From: Klebsiella pneumoniae
GTDB lineage: Bacteria; Pseudomonadota; Gammaproteobacteria; Pseudomonadales; Azotimanducaceae
Assembly: GCA_945878745.1 (NCBI GenBank)
Contig: CAMDVY010000110.1
Span: 1-8,432, forward strand
DNA: 8,432 nt
Reading direction: 5' to 3'
The notes under the pieces are model-generated. The model was not told the origin of the DNA. It ran no database searches and was given only the letters and a program-made list of their open reading frames with translations. Below are positions 1 through 6,046 of the stretch, one piece after another. Positions within the stretch are counted from its first letter, which is position 1. Each line of letters opens with the position of its first letter. The translations under genes were made by a program, and so were the position numbers.

Positions 1-1218
1 GTCAAAGACGTGTTTGATTGTTTCTGCACTCATGCCCGAGCCGTTGTCCGTCACCTTCAGAAAGCAGTACTCTCCGGCAGATCGATCCATGAATGGCTCC
101 AGCGCATGCGCCCGCTCTGCACTGAGCTTTTCGCGCCCTACAGCAACCAGAATGCTGCCACCACGCTCGGCAGTCGCGTCACTCGCATTGATGATGAGAT
201 TGAGCACGATCTGCTGCAACTGCCAACGATCAGCCCGTACCACCAGCTCGCCATCGGATTCCACTACCCGCAATTCGACACCCGGCGCCAGCGAGCTGCG
301 CGCAAGGGCGCATACCCCGGCGACTTCCCGCCCGAGATCCAGCAGCGCCACGATGGTGGTGCCACGTCCCGCATAAGCCAGCAACTCGCGAGACAACAAA
401 GCCGCTCGTTCGCCCGCATCGATGATGGCATCAAGTTCGCCACGCATCTTCGGGGTGGCTACGAGTTCCCGCATGAGACTGGCGCGGCCAATGACGATGG
501 CTAACAGATTGTTGAAGTCGTGCGCGACGCCGCCTGCAAGCAGGCCCAGACTCTCCAGCCTTTCCGCGTGCGCGAGACGCTCCTGCAAATGCTCCCGCTG
601 CCTTGCTTCAGCCTGAAAGCTCGCGAGGTTTTCTTCCGCGGCGCGACGCTGGCGTTCGCTTTCCTCTTGCGCCGAATTCAAGTAGAGACGATATCGGGAA
701 GACAACAGTTGCATCAACACCGACAACACGGTTGAGCCGCTGATCGTCATTGAATTGACATACCAGAACTCAAGGTTTTGCTTGAACAATCCACCGATGA
801 CAAATCCAGCGAGGACCACTCCTGTCAATAAGAAGAATCGAGACCATTTCAGGCCGAGGAAACCGAGCCCCATCTGGCAAATCACCTGGCCATAGAACGC
901 AGACAACATGCCAAGCATCGCCAGACTAACGGCATTGTTGATCGAGACGACCACAATCACCCATGAGATCAAATTGGCAGAGCTTGGATAATCGACGCGC
1001 CAGCGAAGGCCAAGGACCAGGAATAGCAAGCTGGTCGATGCGGACAGCGAACAGACGATCTCCCGCTGCGGCGGTTCCAGAACTGCCCAGTGAGCCCATG
1101 TGAGGATGGCATAGTAGACAAACAGCAGCGCGCATGTGGGGATCGTCCCGCCGCGTATCGCCCGTTCAAATAGCGACGTCTCCAACAACACCTGCACTGA
1201 CGGAATTTTCTCTGGCAA
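1..1218 (-). CDS. Membrane sensor histidine kinase, 3' end truncated by window edge
   Basis: Autophosphorylating sensor kinase of a two-component system, acting at the inner membrane. The reading frame is open from the left edge to a stop at 1303-1305, giving 406 visible residues. Residues about 26-173 contain roughly six hydrophobic segments with no recognisable extracytoplasmic sensor domain. A charged, coiled-coil-like stretch follows (about 180-220). The H box GGVAHDFNNLL puts the phospho-acceptor at His233. The N box (NLIINAS, Asn344) and the G1 box (DNGSGM, Asp391) mark the HATPase domain. The later G2 box, and any fused receiver domain, lie outside the window. No ATG exists in frame between the upstream stop and residue 1. 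TTG at 1218 is chosen because AAGGA (1227-1231) sits 8 nt upstream; GTG at 1242 or 1257 are alternatives. It is divergent from the nitroreductase. Ligand and partner regulator are unknown. Confidence 0.92.
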   Translation of the reverse strand, partial: MPEKIPSVQVLLETSLFERAIRGGTIPTCALLFVYYAILTWAHWAVLEPPQREIVCSLSASTSLLFLVLGLRWRVDYPSSANLISWVIVVVSINNAVSLAMLGMLSAFYGQVICQMGLGFLGLKWSRFFLLTGVVLAGFVIGGLFKQNLEFWYVNSMTISGSTVLSVLMQLLSSRYRLYLNSAQEESERQRRAAEENLASFQAEARQREHLQERLAHAERLESLGLLAGGVAHDFNNLLAIVIGRASLMRELVATPKMRGELDAIIDAGERAALLSRELLAYAGRGTTIVALLDLGREVAGVCALARSSLAPGVELRVVESDGELVVRADRWQLQQIVLNLIINASDATAERGGSILVAVGREKLSAERAHALEPFMDRSAGEYCFLKVTDNGSGMSAETIKHVFD

Positions 1219-1394
1219 TCCGGATTTCCTTCGAGATTTCACAACATTGTCTGCCACAAATACAGAGTCCGCATTTTTTTTGTCCGCACTTGCACGCACC
1301 GCTCACCACCTGGTTTGGTGGCATGAAAACCGACTGGCGGGCAACGATTTTCCGGTCAAGGTCCAGGGCGTCAACGGACAGAGGAGAATCCTGC

Positions 1395-1433
1395 GTGAAT
1401 CTAAATGTCCTGCAGTACACTGCTGCGTACTGA
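1395..1433 (+). CDS. Possible 12-codon leader ORF upstream of the nitroreductase
   Basis: A GTG codon at 1395 opens a 12-codon frame (MNLNVLQYTAAY) ending in TGA at 1431-1433. It is preceded by GAGGAG (1381-1386), whose AGGAG lies 8 nt from the GTG. That is a better SD arrangement than the one before the nitroreductase itself. The frame ends 31 nt before the nitroreductase ATG, and its last half coincides with the inverted repeats at 1412-1432, so translation could influence hairpin formation. The peptide has no run of one amino acid that would mark a classical attenuator. The frame is short enough to arise by chance; the SD is the only positive evidence. Confidence 0.25.
   Translation: MNLNVLQYTAAY
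1412..1432. promoter_or_regulatory. Overlapping inverted repeats, candidate operator or hairpin
   Basis: Two perfect inverted repeats share bases. GCAGT-AC-ACTGC (1412-1423) has 5-bp arms and a 2-bp centre. CAGTAC-N8-GTACTG (1413-1418 and 1427-1432) has 6-bp arms. In DNA the first is compatible with a dimeric regulator site. In RNA only the second can form a reasonable 6-bp stem with an 8-nt loop. The repeats lie 32 bp before the nitroreductase ATG, where an operator or leader structure would be expected. No known regulator consensus is recognised. Confidence 0.35.
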
Positions 1434-1464
1434 TCTTCGTATCCATTCCGGGCCTGGGGGCACC

Positions 1465-2103
1465 ATGACTTTCGATTTATCCGTTACCGACAAACTCCTC
1501 TCTACTACCCGCGCAGTACGCAAGCGCCTGGACCTCACGCGGCCAGTACCACGCAAGCTGATCGAGGAATGCCTGGAACTCGCAGTGCAAGCACCTACCG
1601 GATCGAATTCACAGACCTGGCGTTGGCTGGTCATCGACGATGCAGCCACCCGCAAGGCGCTGGCCGACCTGTATCGCAAGGCCGCAGGTGGTTACCTCTC
1701 TGCAGCCGGGGAACAAGCCGAGGCAACTGGCAATGCACAGACCAAGCGCGTGTTCTCTTCGGCCATCTATCTGATGGAACACCTCCACGAAGCACCGGTG
1801 CATCTGATCCCCTGCGTCGAAGGCAGACCGCCGGCAAACACGCCCTCGCCGATGATGGCTGGCCTTTTCGGTTCGATTTTCCCCGCCGTCTGGAGTTTCC
1901 AGCTGGCTGCACGCTCCCGCGGACTGGGCACTGCGCTCACCACTCTGCACCTCATGCATGAAAAAGAAGCAGCGGAGATTCTCGGGCTGCCTGACAACGT
2001 CATGCAGGTCGCCCTGCTGCCCGTTGCCTATACGCTCGGCATGGATTTCAAACGTGCAGAACGGCCACCGGTTTCGACCATCACCCACTGGAACAAGTGG
2101 TAG
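1465..2103 (+). CDS. Nitroreductase family FMN-dependent oxidoreductase
   Basis: Predicted cytoplasmic flavoprotein of the nitroreductase superfamily (usually dimeric, FMN-bound, NAD(P)H-dependent), 212 aa, typical family length. FMN-phosphate contacts are expected in the N-terminal TTRAVRKRLDL segment (residues 14-24). APTGSNSQTWRW (43-54) is the second family signature, and GLGT (153-156) is the usual late FMN-side loop. The C-terminus LGMDFKRAERPP...HWNKW (191-212) matches a subgroup ending in a conserved tryptophan. The frame also has an ATG at 1405, but that adds 20 residues unlike the family and has no well-placed SD. ATG 1465 has GGGGG (1456-1460) 4 nt upstream, which is a modest SD. 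Substrate is unknown: nitroaromatics, quinones and enones are all seen in the family. Its stop is immediately followed by the stop of a convergent gene. Confidence 0.93.
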   Translation: MTFDLSVTDKLLSTTRAVRKRLDLTRPVPRKLIEECLELAVQAPTGSNSQTWRWLVIDDAATRKALADLYRKAAGGYLSAAGEQAEATGNAQTKRVFSSAIYLMEHLHEAPVHLIPCVEGRPPANTPSPMMAGLFGSIFPAVWSFQLAARSRGLGTALTTLHLMHEKEAAEILGLPDNVMQVALLPVAYTLGMDFKRAERPPVSTITHWNKW

Positions 2104-2376
2104 TTACCGATCGGCCAGGCGCTGTGCCAGTTCTCCCTGAAATGCAGGGTAATATCGTCCAACGTCCATGATGTCGAAGACAGGCAGTATCGAAGTATTG
2201 GGTTCCTGCTCGAGCAGGAACCTGAAGGTCTGGATCAGCACCCATTCATGCATGCAGCGCCGTCCTGACAGCGTTCGATAATCAGTCTGGGTCATGCGCA
2301 CTTCATGGACTGTCGACTGTTGCCCCTGAACCGTCACCTGGTAAAGGTCTTCTTCAATATGCGTCACGCTGATCAC
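2104..2376 (-). CDS. Conserved-looking 90-aa protein of unknown function
   Basis: I do not recognise a named family. The start is GTG at 2376, supported by GGAG (2382-2385) 5 nt upstream; there is no ATG near it. The protein is soluble and acidic/polar, with no signal peptide or membrane segment. Its N-terminal half (1-30) looks like short beta strands. The central segment FRFLLEQEPNTSIL (51-64), followed by VFDIMDVGRYYPAF (66-79), resembles a motif I recall from many short proteobacterial hypothetical proteins (FLLEREPN.SIL...YFPEY). The stop TAA (2106-2104) abuts the nitroreductase stop with no spacer. It is transcribed divergently from the thioesterase, with 80 bp between the starts. No function is inferred. 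Confidence 0.8.
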   Translation of the reverse strand: MISVTHIEEDLYQVTVQGQQSTVHEVRMTQTDYRTLSGRRCMHEWVLIQTFRFLLEQEPNTSILPVFDIMDVGRYYPAFQGELAQRLADR

Positions 2377-2396
2377 GCTTTCTCCAACGTTTCGTT

Positions 2397-2424
2397 GTTA
2401 TTCGTCACTGCAGCACGTCATCAA
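2397..2424 (-). promoter_or_regulatory. Possible sigma70-like promoter for the 90-aa unknown
   Basis: Reading the minus strand, TTGATG (2424-2419) and AATAAC (2402-2397) are separated by 16 bp. Each matches four of six consensus bases. The -10 element would lie 20 bp before the GTG at 2376, leaving a short leader that still includes the GGAG SD. A 5-bp inverted repeat, CAACG-TTT-CGTTG (2385-2397), overlaps the -10 edge and the SD. The match is weak and rests only on consensus similarity. Confidence 0.25.
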
Positions 2425-2456
2425 CCAACGTCTGTGGATGCGTGCTGGAGCTTGTC

Positions 2457-2918
2457 ATGACCACGCCATCGCTCGCTGAACTCGTAGCAGAACTTGAAGC
2501 TACCTGGTACGAGAAAATCCCCATCACCAAGGCGATGCAGGCCAAGGTTGCATCATTCGATGGCAATACGCTGGTGGTCGCGGCCGCGCTAGGCCCGAAC
2601 ATCAACCTGCATGGTACTGCCTTTGCTGGCAGTCTCTACACCGTCTGCGCACTCACCGGCTGGAGCATGCTTCACCTGCAGACGCGTCTGCATGCTTGTG
2701 AAGGCTCGATCGTGCTGGCCAGTGGTCACATCGACTATCACAAACCGGTTCGCGACGACCTGGTTGCAACGTGTGTATTCGGTAATCAGGAAGAGGCTTT
2801 CGCGAAGCTTGTCGCCACTGGCAAGGCAAGATTTCCATTGATCGCTTCAATTCCAGACGCTGGTCTCGATGCCGCAGTGTTCAAGGGAGAATACGCGCTG
2901 TTGCGCCGCAGCCACTGA
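2457..2918 (+). CDS. YiiD C-terminal-type hotdog-fold thioesterase
   Basis: 153-aa single-domain protein resembling the C-terminal thioesterase-like domain of E. coli YiiD (TIGR02447 type), without the N-terminal acetyltransferase half. Family members have a hotdog fold and are presumed to hydrolyse acyl-CoA or acyl-ACP thioesters in the cytoplasm; substrates are poorly defined. The signature is PNINLHGTAFAGSLYTVCAL (47-66), with His52 at the start of the central hotdog helix. GHIDYHKPV (90-98) follows on a later strand. ATG at 2457 has GGAG (2447-2450) 6 nt upstream. The frame extends to a GTG at 2442, but that start would place the SD inside the coding region. It is convergent with the luciferase-like gene, with 12 bp between the stops and no terminator visible. 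Confidence 0.88.
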   Translation: MTTPSLAELVAELEATWYEKIPITKAMQAKVASFDGNTLVVAAALGPNINLHGTAFAGSLYTVCALTGWSMLHLQTRLHACEGSIVLASGHIDYHKPVRDDLVATCVFGNQEEAFAKLVATGKARFPLIASIPDAGLDAAVFKGEYALLRRSH

Positions 2919-2930
2919 ATCAGCAGCAGT

Positions 2931-3743
2931 TCAGAGCTTGTCGGACAACATGGCGAGTTCATCCAGTTGTCGTTGATACTGGGCTGCTTCGTCGTAGCGC
3001 ACCGCACAGATCAGTCGTTCAACACCCAGCTCCCGATAGGCGCGGATCTGCGCCAGCGCGGCTCCTGAGTCTTTCAATGGAATCGAGGCGAGCACCGTCA
3101 CAGCACCTCGGGTCACACCACGATCAACGGCCATTCGGGTAAACACGGCCAGATCTTCAGCCAGCGCCTCTGGACTGCGGGCCATGGGCAGCCAACCATG
3201 ACCAAATCGCAGCGCCCGCTCAAACGCTTGCGGAGGTTGGCCGCCAATGTAAACGGGTGGTGCCGAAGGCCGAGGGTCGAAGATGAACGGTTGCCCGTTC
3301 AGGCTGACCACAGGTTTGTCGAAACACTCGGCCAGAAACGCCAGTTGTTCATCACTGACGCGGGCGCGCACGGACCGGGGAATGCCCAGTGCCCTGAACT
3401 CGGCTGCCATCCAGCCAATGCCGACACCCAGCAGCAGACGTAACCCGGTGAGTTCGTGGACGGTAGCTATCGCCTTGGCTGTGGGCAGCGTCGGTCGATA
3501 CGGCAATATGAGCGCACCAGTGCCGAGCTTGATGCTCGATGTGAAACCGCCGAGCCACGCCAATGTTGTCAGCGGATCCGTGTATCGACCGCCACTGCCT
3601 TCAGCATCGTCTGGTGGAATGGCAATGTGATCCGTGATCCATATTGACTCGAAGCCGCTGGCCTCGGCGTGACAGGCACAGACCCGCATGGTTGCTGCCT
3701 GGCTTTGTGGCCCCATGTTGCGAAGGGTTACGCCGAGATGCAT
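2931..3743 (-). CDS. Luciferase-like (LLM) F420-type oxidoreductase, TIGR03619-like
   Basis: 270-aa TIM-barrel protein of the bacterial luciferase-like monooxygenase superfamily, close in pattern to the group named probable F420-dependent oxidoreductase (TIGR03619). Visible signatures are GFESIWITDHIAIPPD (30-45), DPLTTLAWLGGFTSSIKLGT (56-75), LPYRPTLPTAKAIATV (80-95), GVGIGWMAAEFRALGIP (106-122) and PPVYIGGQPPQAFERALRFG (162-181). The frame extends upstream of 3743, but the extension is non-homologous. ATG 3743 has AGGAG (3751-3755) 7 nt upstream. The first 16 nt overlap the end of the ferric-reductase-like gene, so translation is probably coupled; it is the last gene of that operon. Whether it binds F420 or FMN cannot be decided here: family names overstate F420 use, and F420 is uncommon in gammaproteobacteria. 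The substrate is unknown. Confidence 0.9.
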   Translation of the reverse strand: MHLGVTLRNMGPQSQAATMRVCACHAEASGFESIWITDHIAIPPDDAEGSGGRYTDPLTTLAWLGGFTSSIKLGTGALILPYRPTLPTAKAIATVHELTGLRLLLGVGIGWMAAEFRALGIPRSVRARVSDEQLAFLAECFDKPVVSLNGQPFIFDPRPSAPPVYIGGQPPQAFERALRFGHGWLPMARSPEALAEDLAVFTRMAVDRGVTRGAVTVLASIPLKDSGAALAQIRAYRELGVERLICAVRYDEAAQYQRQLDELAMLSDKL

Positions 3744-4327
3744 GTTCGAGCTCCTGCCGCGACGGCCATCGCGCGATGTTTGAACCAGGCCAGGATCCGC
3801 AAGCCAAGCCCGCCGATTGCGACCACCACAAATCCCCAGTACCACGGTGCTTCAAGGGCGCCGCCAACCCAGGATTGGAAAAAGATCAACCAGATGTAGT
3901 GCATTCCGAAGGTATGCAGGCGCTTCCACCATCGGCCAAGGAGCCGCATGGAGAAGTTGTTAGACGTTGCTGCCATCACCCAGAAAAGCACATAGGCAAG
4001 TCCGCCGAAGATGATCGTGATCGGCTCGATCACCTCGCCGGTCTGGCGGAAGTAGAGGACGATATAGACAAAGTGCACGGTGTGAGCGATCGCAGCGGCA
4101 AGACCCAGGTATCGCCGATTGCGCACCAACCATCGTCTACTGCCGAACATCTGCACCCATGAACGAGCAACGTAGGCCAGCATGAAAAAGGCGAAGGCAA
4201 TGCGTGCTGTGACACGCAGACCGTACCCATAGTGATCGGCAGGATCGGCGACCACGGGTGCGAACACAATGGATAACGCAAGCAGCACAATCACGCTCAG
4301 AAAAGTCAGACCTTTGCTGGCAATCAT
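3728..4327 (-). CDS. Ferric-reductase-like heme b transmembrane protein
   Basis: 199-aa inner-membrane protein with about six hydrophobic segments (near 7-27, 40-58, 72-92, 102-121, 138-154 and 161-181). It resembles the ferric reductase-like transmembrane domain (PF01794; relatives include MsrQ/YedZ). RRYLGLAAAIAHTVHFVYI (71-89) with His82 and His85, and WKRLHTFGMHYIWLIFF (134-150) with His138 and His143, are the expected heme-ligand pairs on two helices. There is no FAD/NAD-binding reductase half, so electrons must come from a partner. ATG 4327 has GGAGG (4336-4340) 8 nt upstream, just after the TonB-like stop. The gene downstream encodes a flavin/F420-type oxidoreductase, which could be a partner or merely co-transcribed. 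No msrP-like gene is present, so I do not assign msrQ. Confidence 0.87.
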   Translation of the reverse strand: MIASKGLTFLSVIVLLALSIVFAPVVADPADHYGYGLRVTARIAFAFFMLAYVARSWVQMFGSRRWLVRNRRYLGLAAAIAHTVHFVYIVLYFRQTGEVIEPITIIFGGLAYVLFWVMAATSNNFSMRLLGRWWKRLHTFGMHYIWLIFFQSWVGGALEAPWYWGFVVVAIGGLGLRILAWFKHRAMAVAAGARTCISA

Positions 4328-4340
4328 CAGCGTTGCCTCC

Positions 4341-4766
4341 TCACAACCCAGGATAGGGATCGTTCGTGTCGAGCTTGAACGTCAGTGTGCTGCGCAGGTC
4401 CGCCGCCGGCACGGCCCGACCCGCTTCCCGGCGCGGCTGGAAACGCCAGCTGCTGACGGTTTCGATGGCGGCTTGATCAAACACGGTCGGCGGCTGCGCC
4501 GAAATGATCACCACGTTCCGAACCCGACCGTCCTGCGTGACGTCATAGCCCACCACCACTTCACCTTCGATTCGCTGTGCCCGCGCCGCAGCAGGATAGA
4601 TGACCTCCTGCCCCCCGAGCAGCAACGGTGGACGATCACCGCTCGCACAGCCGGTGAGCAGTATCAACAGGAAGCCGGTGACCCACCAAGCCGGCCGCAC
4701 TCTTTCAACTGGGAGACCCTCAACTCCGCGACGGTTAACTCGGCGCCAGTTCTCGTGCTGATCCAT
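4341..4766 (-). CDS. TonB C-terminal-domain protein, probable lipoprotein
   Basis: From ATG 4766 the protein has 141 residues. A hydrophobic segment (27-37) runs into a lipobox LLTGC with Cys40, followed by ASGD. After that comes a TonB C-terminal domain (PF03544-like): YPAAARAQRIEGEVVV (57-72), DVTQDGRVRNVVI (75-87), FDQAAIETVSSWRFQP (96-111) and a final strand STLTFKL. Canonical TonB proteins are anchored by an N-terminal helix and carry a Pro-rich linker; this one has a lipobox and almost no linker. The 26 residues before the hydrophobic core are unusually long and Arg-rich for a lipoprotein signal. GTG at 4700 would give a conventional 17-residue signal and leave 96 bp to the divergent gene instead of 30. 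The SD for 4766 is only partial (GGA). It is first in the operon, 13 bp before the heme-protein gene. A periplasmic role is likely; the partner is unknown. Confidence 0.85.
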   Translation of the reverse strand: MDQHENWRRVNRRGVEGLPVERVRPAWWVTGFLLILLTGCASGDRPPLLLGGQEVIYPAAARAQRIEGEVVVGYDVTQDGRVRNVVIISAQPPTVFDQAAIETVSSWRFQPRREAGRAVPAADLRSTLTFKLDTNDPYPGL

Positions 4767-4796
4767 GATATTCCGGTCGCGTGGTAAGCTGCTGAT

Positions 4797-5102
4797 ATGC
4801 GCAACATACGACAAAACGTGCTCGTGCTGTACCTGGAAACTTCAGCCCTGGACTCGCGAACCATCGCCTGGTCCATGTACGAAGGAGCAACCAATACACG
4901 TCATGATGCCGGTGACGCAGACTCACCGCCTTATGACACCGGGCTGGCTGCGCTGCGCGATGGCTGGCGTCTTTTTCAGGCCTCCCAACTGCAGCAGCAT
5001 GCAGCGGGCGATGAATTTCGTGTGGGCTACCTCAAGTACGAATTTTTCTTCGAGCAACTGGTGGACACTGACAGCGCCCTGCCATTATCTCAGGAGACAT
5101 GA
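4797..5102 (+). CDS. 101-aa protein of unknown function, first gene of the dioxygenase operon
   Basis: I do not recognise a named family. The protein is acidic and soluble, with no signal peptide. The part that looks conserved is residues about 22-90: TIAWSMYEG (22-30), PPYDTGLAALRDGWRLFQAS (44-63) and GYLKYEFFFEQL (77-88), aromatic-rich and predicted mixed alpha/beta. The first 20 residues look dispensable, and ATG 4797 has no clear SD. GTG at 4818 or ATG at 4875 are in-frame alternatives, so the start is uncertain. The stop TGA (5100-5102) lies just before the PhyH-type ATG at 5105. The SD of that gene (5092-5096) is inside this coding sequence, so the two are co-transcribed and probably coupled. 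The position suggests a role tied to the dioxygenase, but that is inference. Confidence 0.78.
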   Translation: MRNIRQNVLVLYLETSALDSRTIAWSMYEGATNTRHDAGDADSPPYDTGLAALRDGWRLFQASQLQQHAAGDEFRVGYLKYEFFFEQLVDTDSALPLSQET

Positions 5103-5104
5103 TT

Positions 5105-6046
5105 ATGAACATGCCAGCCAGTACTCGCCTGACCACTCTGCAGATGGCTCATTTTGCCGCGCGCGGGTTCCTGCGGCTGGATGAAGTCGTGCCTGACAGC
5201 ATCAATCAGCGGTTTCTCGCCGATGTGGGTCATGTGCCTGCCACCGAAGTGGACAGCCTGTGGAAACATTACGGCAAGATCATGCATTCCAGCGCGATCC
5301 CGCTCGTTAACCCAGGCACACCCCTCGACACCGCCTATCCCAAAGACAGTGCGGTCGCCGCAGTGCTTGGCTTGCCTCAGGTGCAAGGCGCCATCGAAAG
5401 CCTGGTCGGTGCCAACAGCGTCGTCGACCACCACTTTCTGCACATCACCTTTCCCGGACGACTCTACGCAGCGGCGGGGCAACCTCACGTTGCCCAGGCC
5501 ACACACCAGGACTCCACCATCGATCCTCGTCGCGCGTTTGACATGCAGATGATGTACTTCCCCCACGATGTGACGCGGGACATGGGTGGTACTCGTTTCA
5601 TACCAGGTACCCATCTGCGCGTGGTCAGCGAAGCCGCCATTGCGCGTTATCAAAACGTGAAAGGTCAGCAGCACATGGTCTGCAAAGCCGGCACGCTGCT
5701 CTTCCTGCATCACGGCATCTGGCATGGGGGTGGACGCAACGACTCCGAGCGACTGCGTTACATGTTCAAGATCCGGATGTGTCCGACCGTGCCTCAGACC
5801 TTGTTGTGGGACACTCACGATCTCGAAGCCCGCTCGGAGACAAGACCGATCTTCTGGAACAGCAACCCGAGTAATGCCGAGACCATCGAATCCGTGCTCA
5901 TGACTCCCGAGCCGTGGTTCGAAGCAGACACCGGTCGACTCGAGTTCGTCAATCGCATCAAGCTGTGGCGCTATCTGACCGGCAACAAAACCTGGGACGC
6001 GGATTACTGGCTGACCCGCATCGAAAACGAGTACGGCAACACATGA
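5105..6046 (+). CDS. PhyH-family Fe(II)/2-oxoglutarate dioxygenase
   Basis: 313-aa cytoplasmic oxygenase of the phytanoyl-CoA dioxygenase (PhyH, PF05721-like) family, using Fe(II), O2 and 2-oxoglutarate to hydroxylate an organic substrate. The facial triad is read as His134-x-Asp136 in ATHQDSTID plus distal His207 in HHGIWHGGGRN. Arg218 lies 11 residues after the distal His, as does the 2-oxoglutarate-binding Arg of human PhyH. DMGGTRFIPGTH (159-170) is the usual strand between the metal ligands. The C-terminal 80 residues are Trp-rich and less familiar, and may shape the substrate pocket. Three in-frame ATGs occur (5099, 5105, 5111); 5105 is chosen because AGGAG (5092-5096) is 8 nt away. The stop overlaps the next start in an ATGA. 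The substrate is unknown; bacterial PhyH proteins act on very diverse small molecules. Confidence 0.93.
   Translation: MNMPASTRLTTLQMAHFAARGFLRLDEVVPDSINQRFLADVGHVPATEVDSLWKHYGKIMHSSAIPLVNPGTPLDTAYPKDSAVAAVLGLPQVQGAIESLVGANSVVDHHFLHITFPGRLYAAAGQPHVAQATHQDSTIDPRRAFDMQMMYFPHDVTRDMGGTRFIPGTHLRVVSEAAIARYQNVKGQQHMVCKAGTLLFLHHGIWHGGGRNDSERLRYMFKIRMCPTVPQTLLWDTHDLEARSETRPIFWNSNPSNAETIESVLMTPEPWFEADTGRLEFVNRIKLWRYLTGNKTWDADYWLTRIENEYGNT

Larger units (their letters stand above)
1219..1464. other. Divergent intergenic region, kinase / nitroreductase
   Basis: This 246-bp spacer separates two divergent genes and should carry both promoters. I could not identify a convincing -35/-10 pair on either strand. 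It contains a T8 run near 1274-1281, a 5-bp inverted repeat CCACC/GGTGG (1306-1310 and 1317-1321), a possible 12-codon leader ORF (1395-1433), and overlapping palindromes at 1412-1432. The last two have their own entries. Confidence 0.6.

Noticed and set aside
10..504. 164-aa plus-strand open frame, and a second overlapping one (14-376)
   Set aside because: Antisense to the histidine kinase HATPase and H-box coding; the minus-strand translation has clear family motifs, and these frames have none.
1306..1321. CCACC/GGTGG inverted repeat as a terminator
   Set aside because: Only five base pairs, with no following T-run on either strand, and upstream of both genes, not downstream.
1405..1464. 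Upstream ATG extension of the nitroreductase by 20 residues
   Set aside because: The extension does not resemble nitroreductase N-termini, and the nearest SD (1382-1386) is too far (18 nt) from ATG 1405.
3644..4162. 172-aa plus-strand open frame
   Set aside because: Antisense to the heme membrane protein and the start of the LLM gene; Pro/His/Arg-rich translation without motifs.
3728..4327. Assignment as msrQ
   Set aside because: No msrP-like molybdopterin reductase gene is adjacent, and the general ferric-reductase-like pattern does not single out MsrQ.
4269..4787. 172-aa plus-strand open frame
   Set aside because: Antisense to the TonB-domain gene, which has a lipobox and TonB_C pattern in its own frame.
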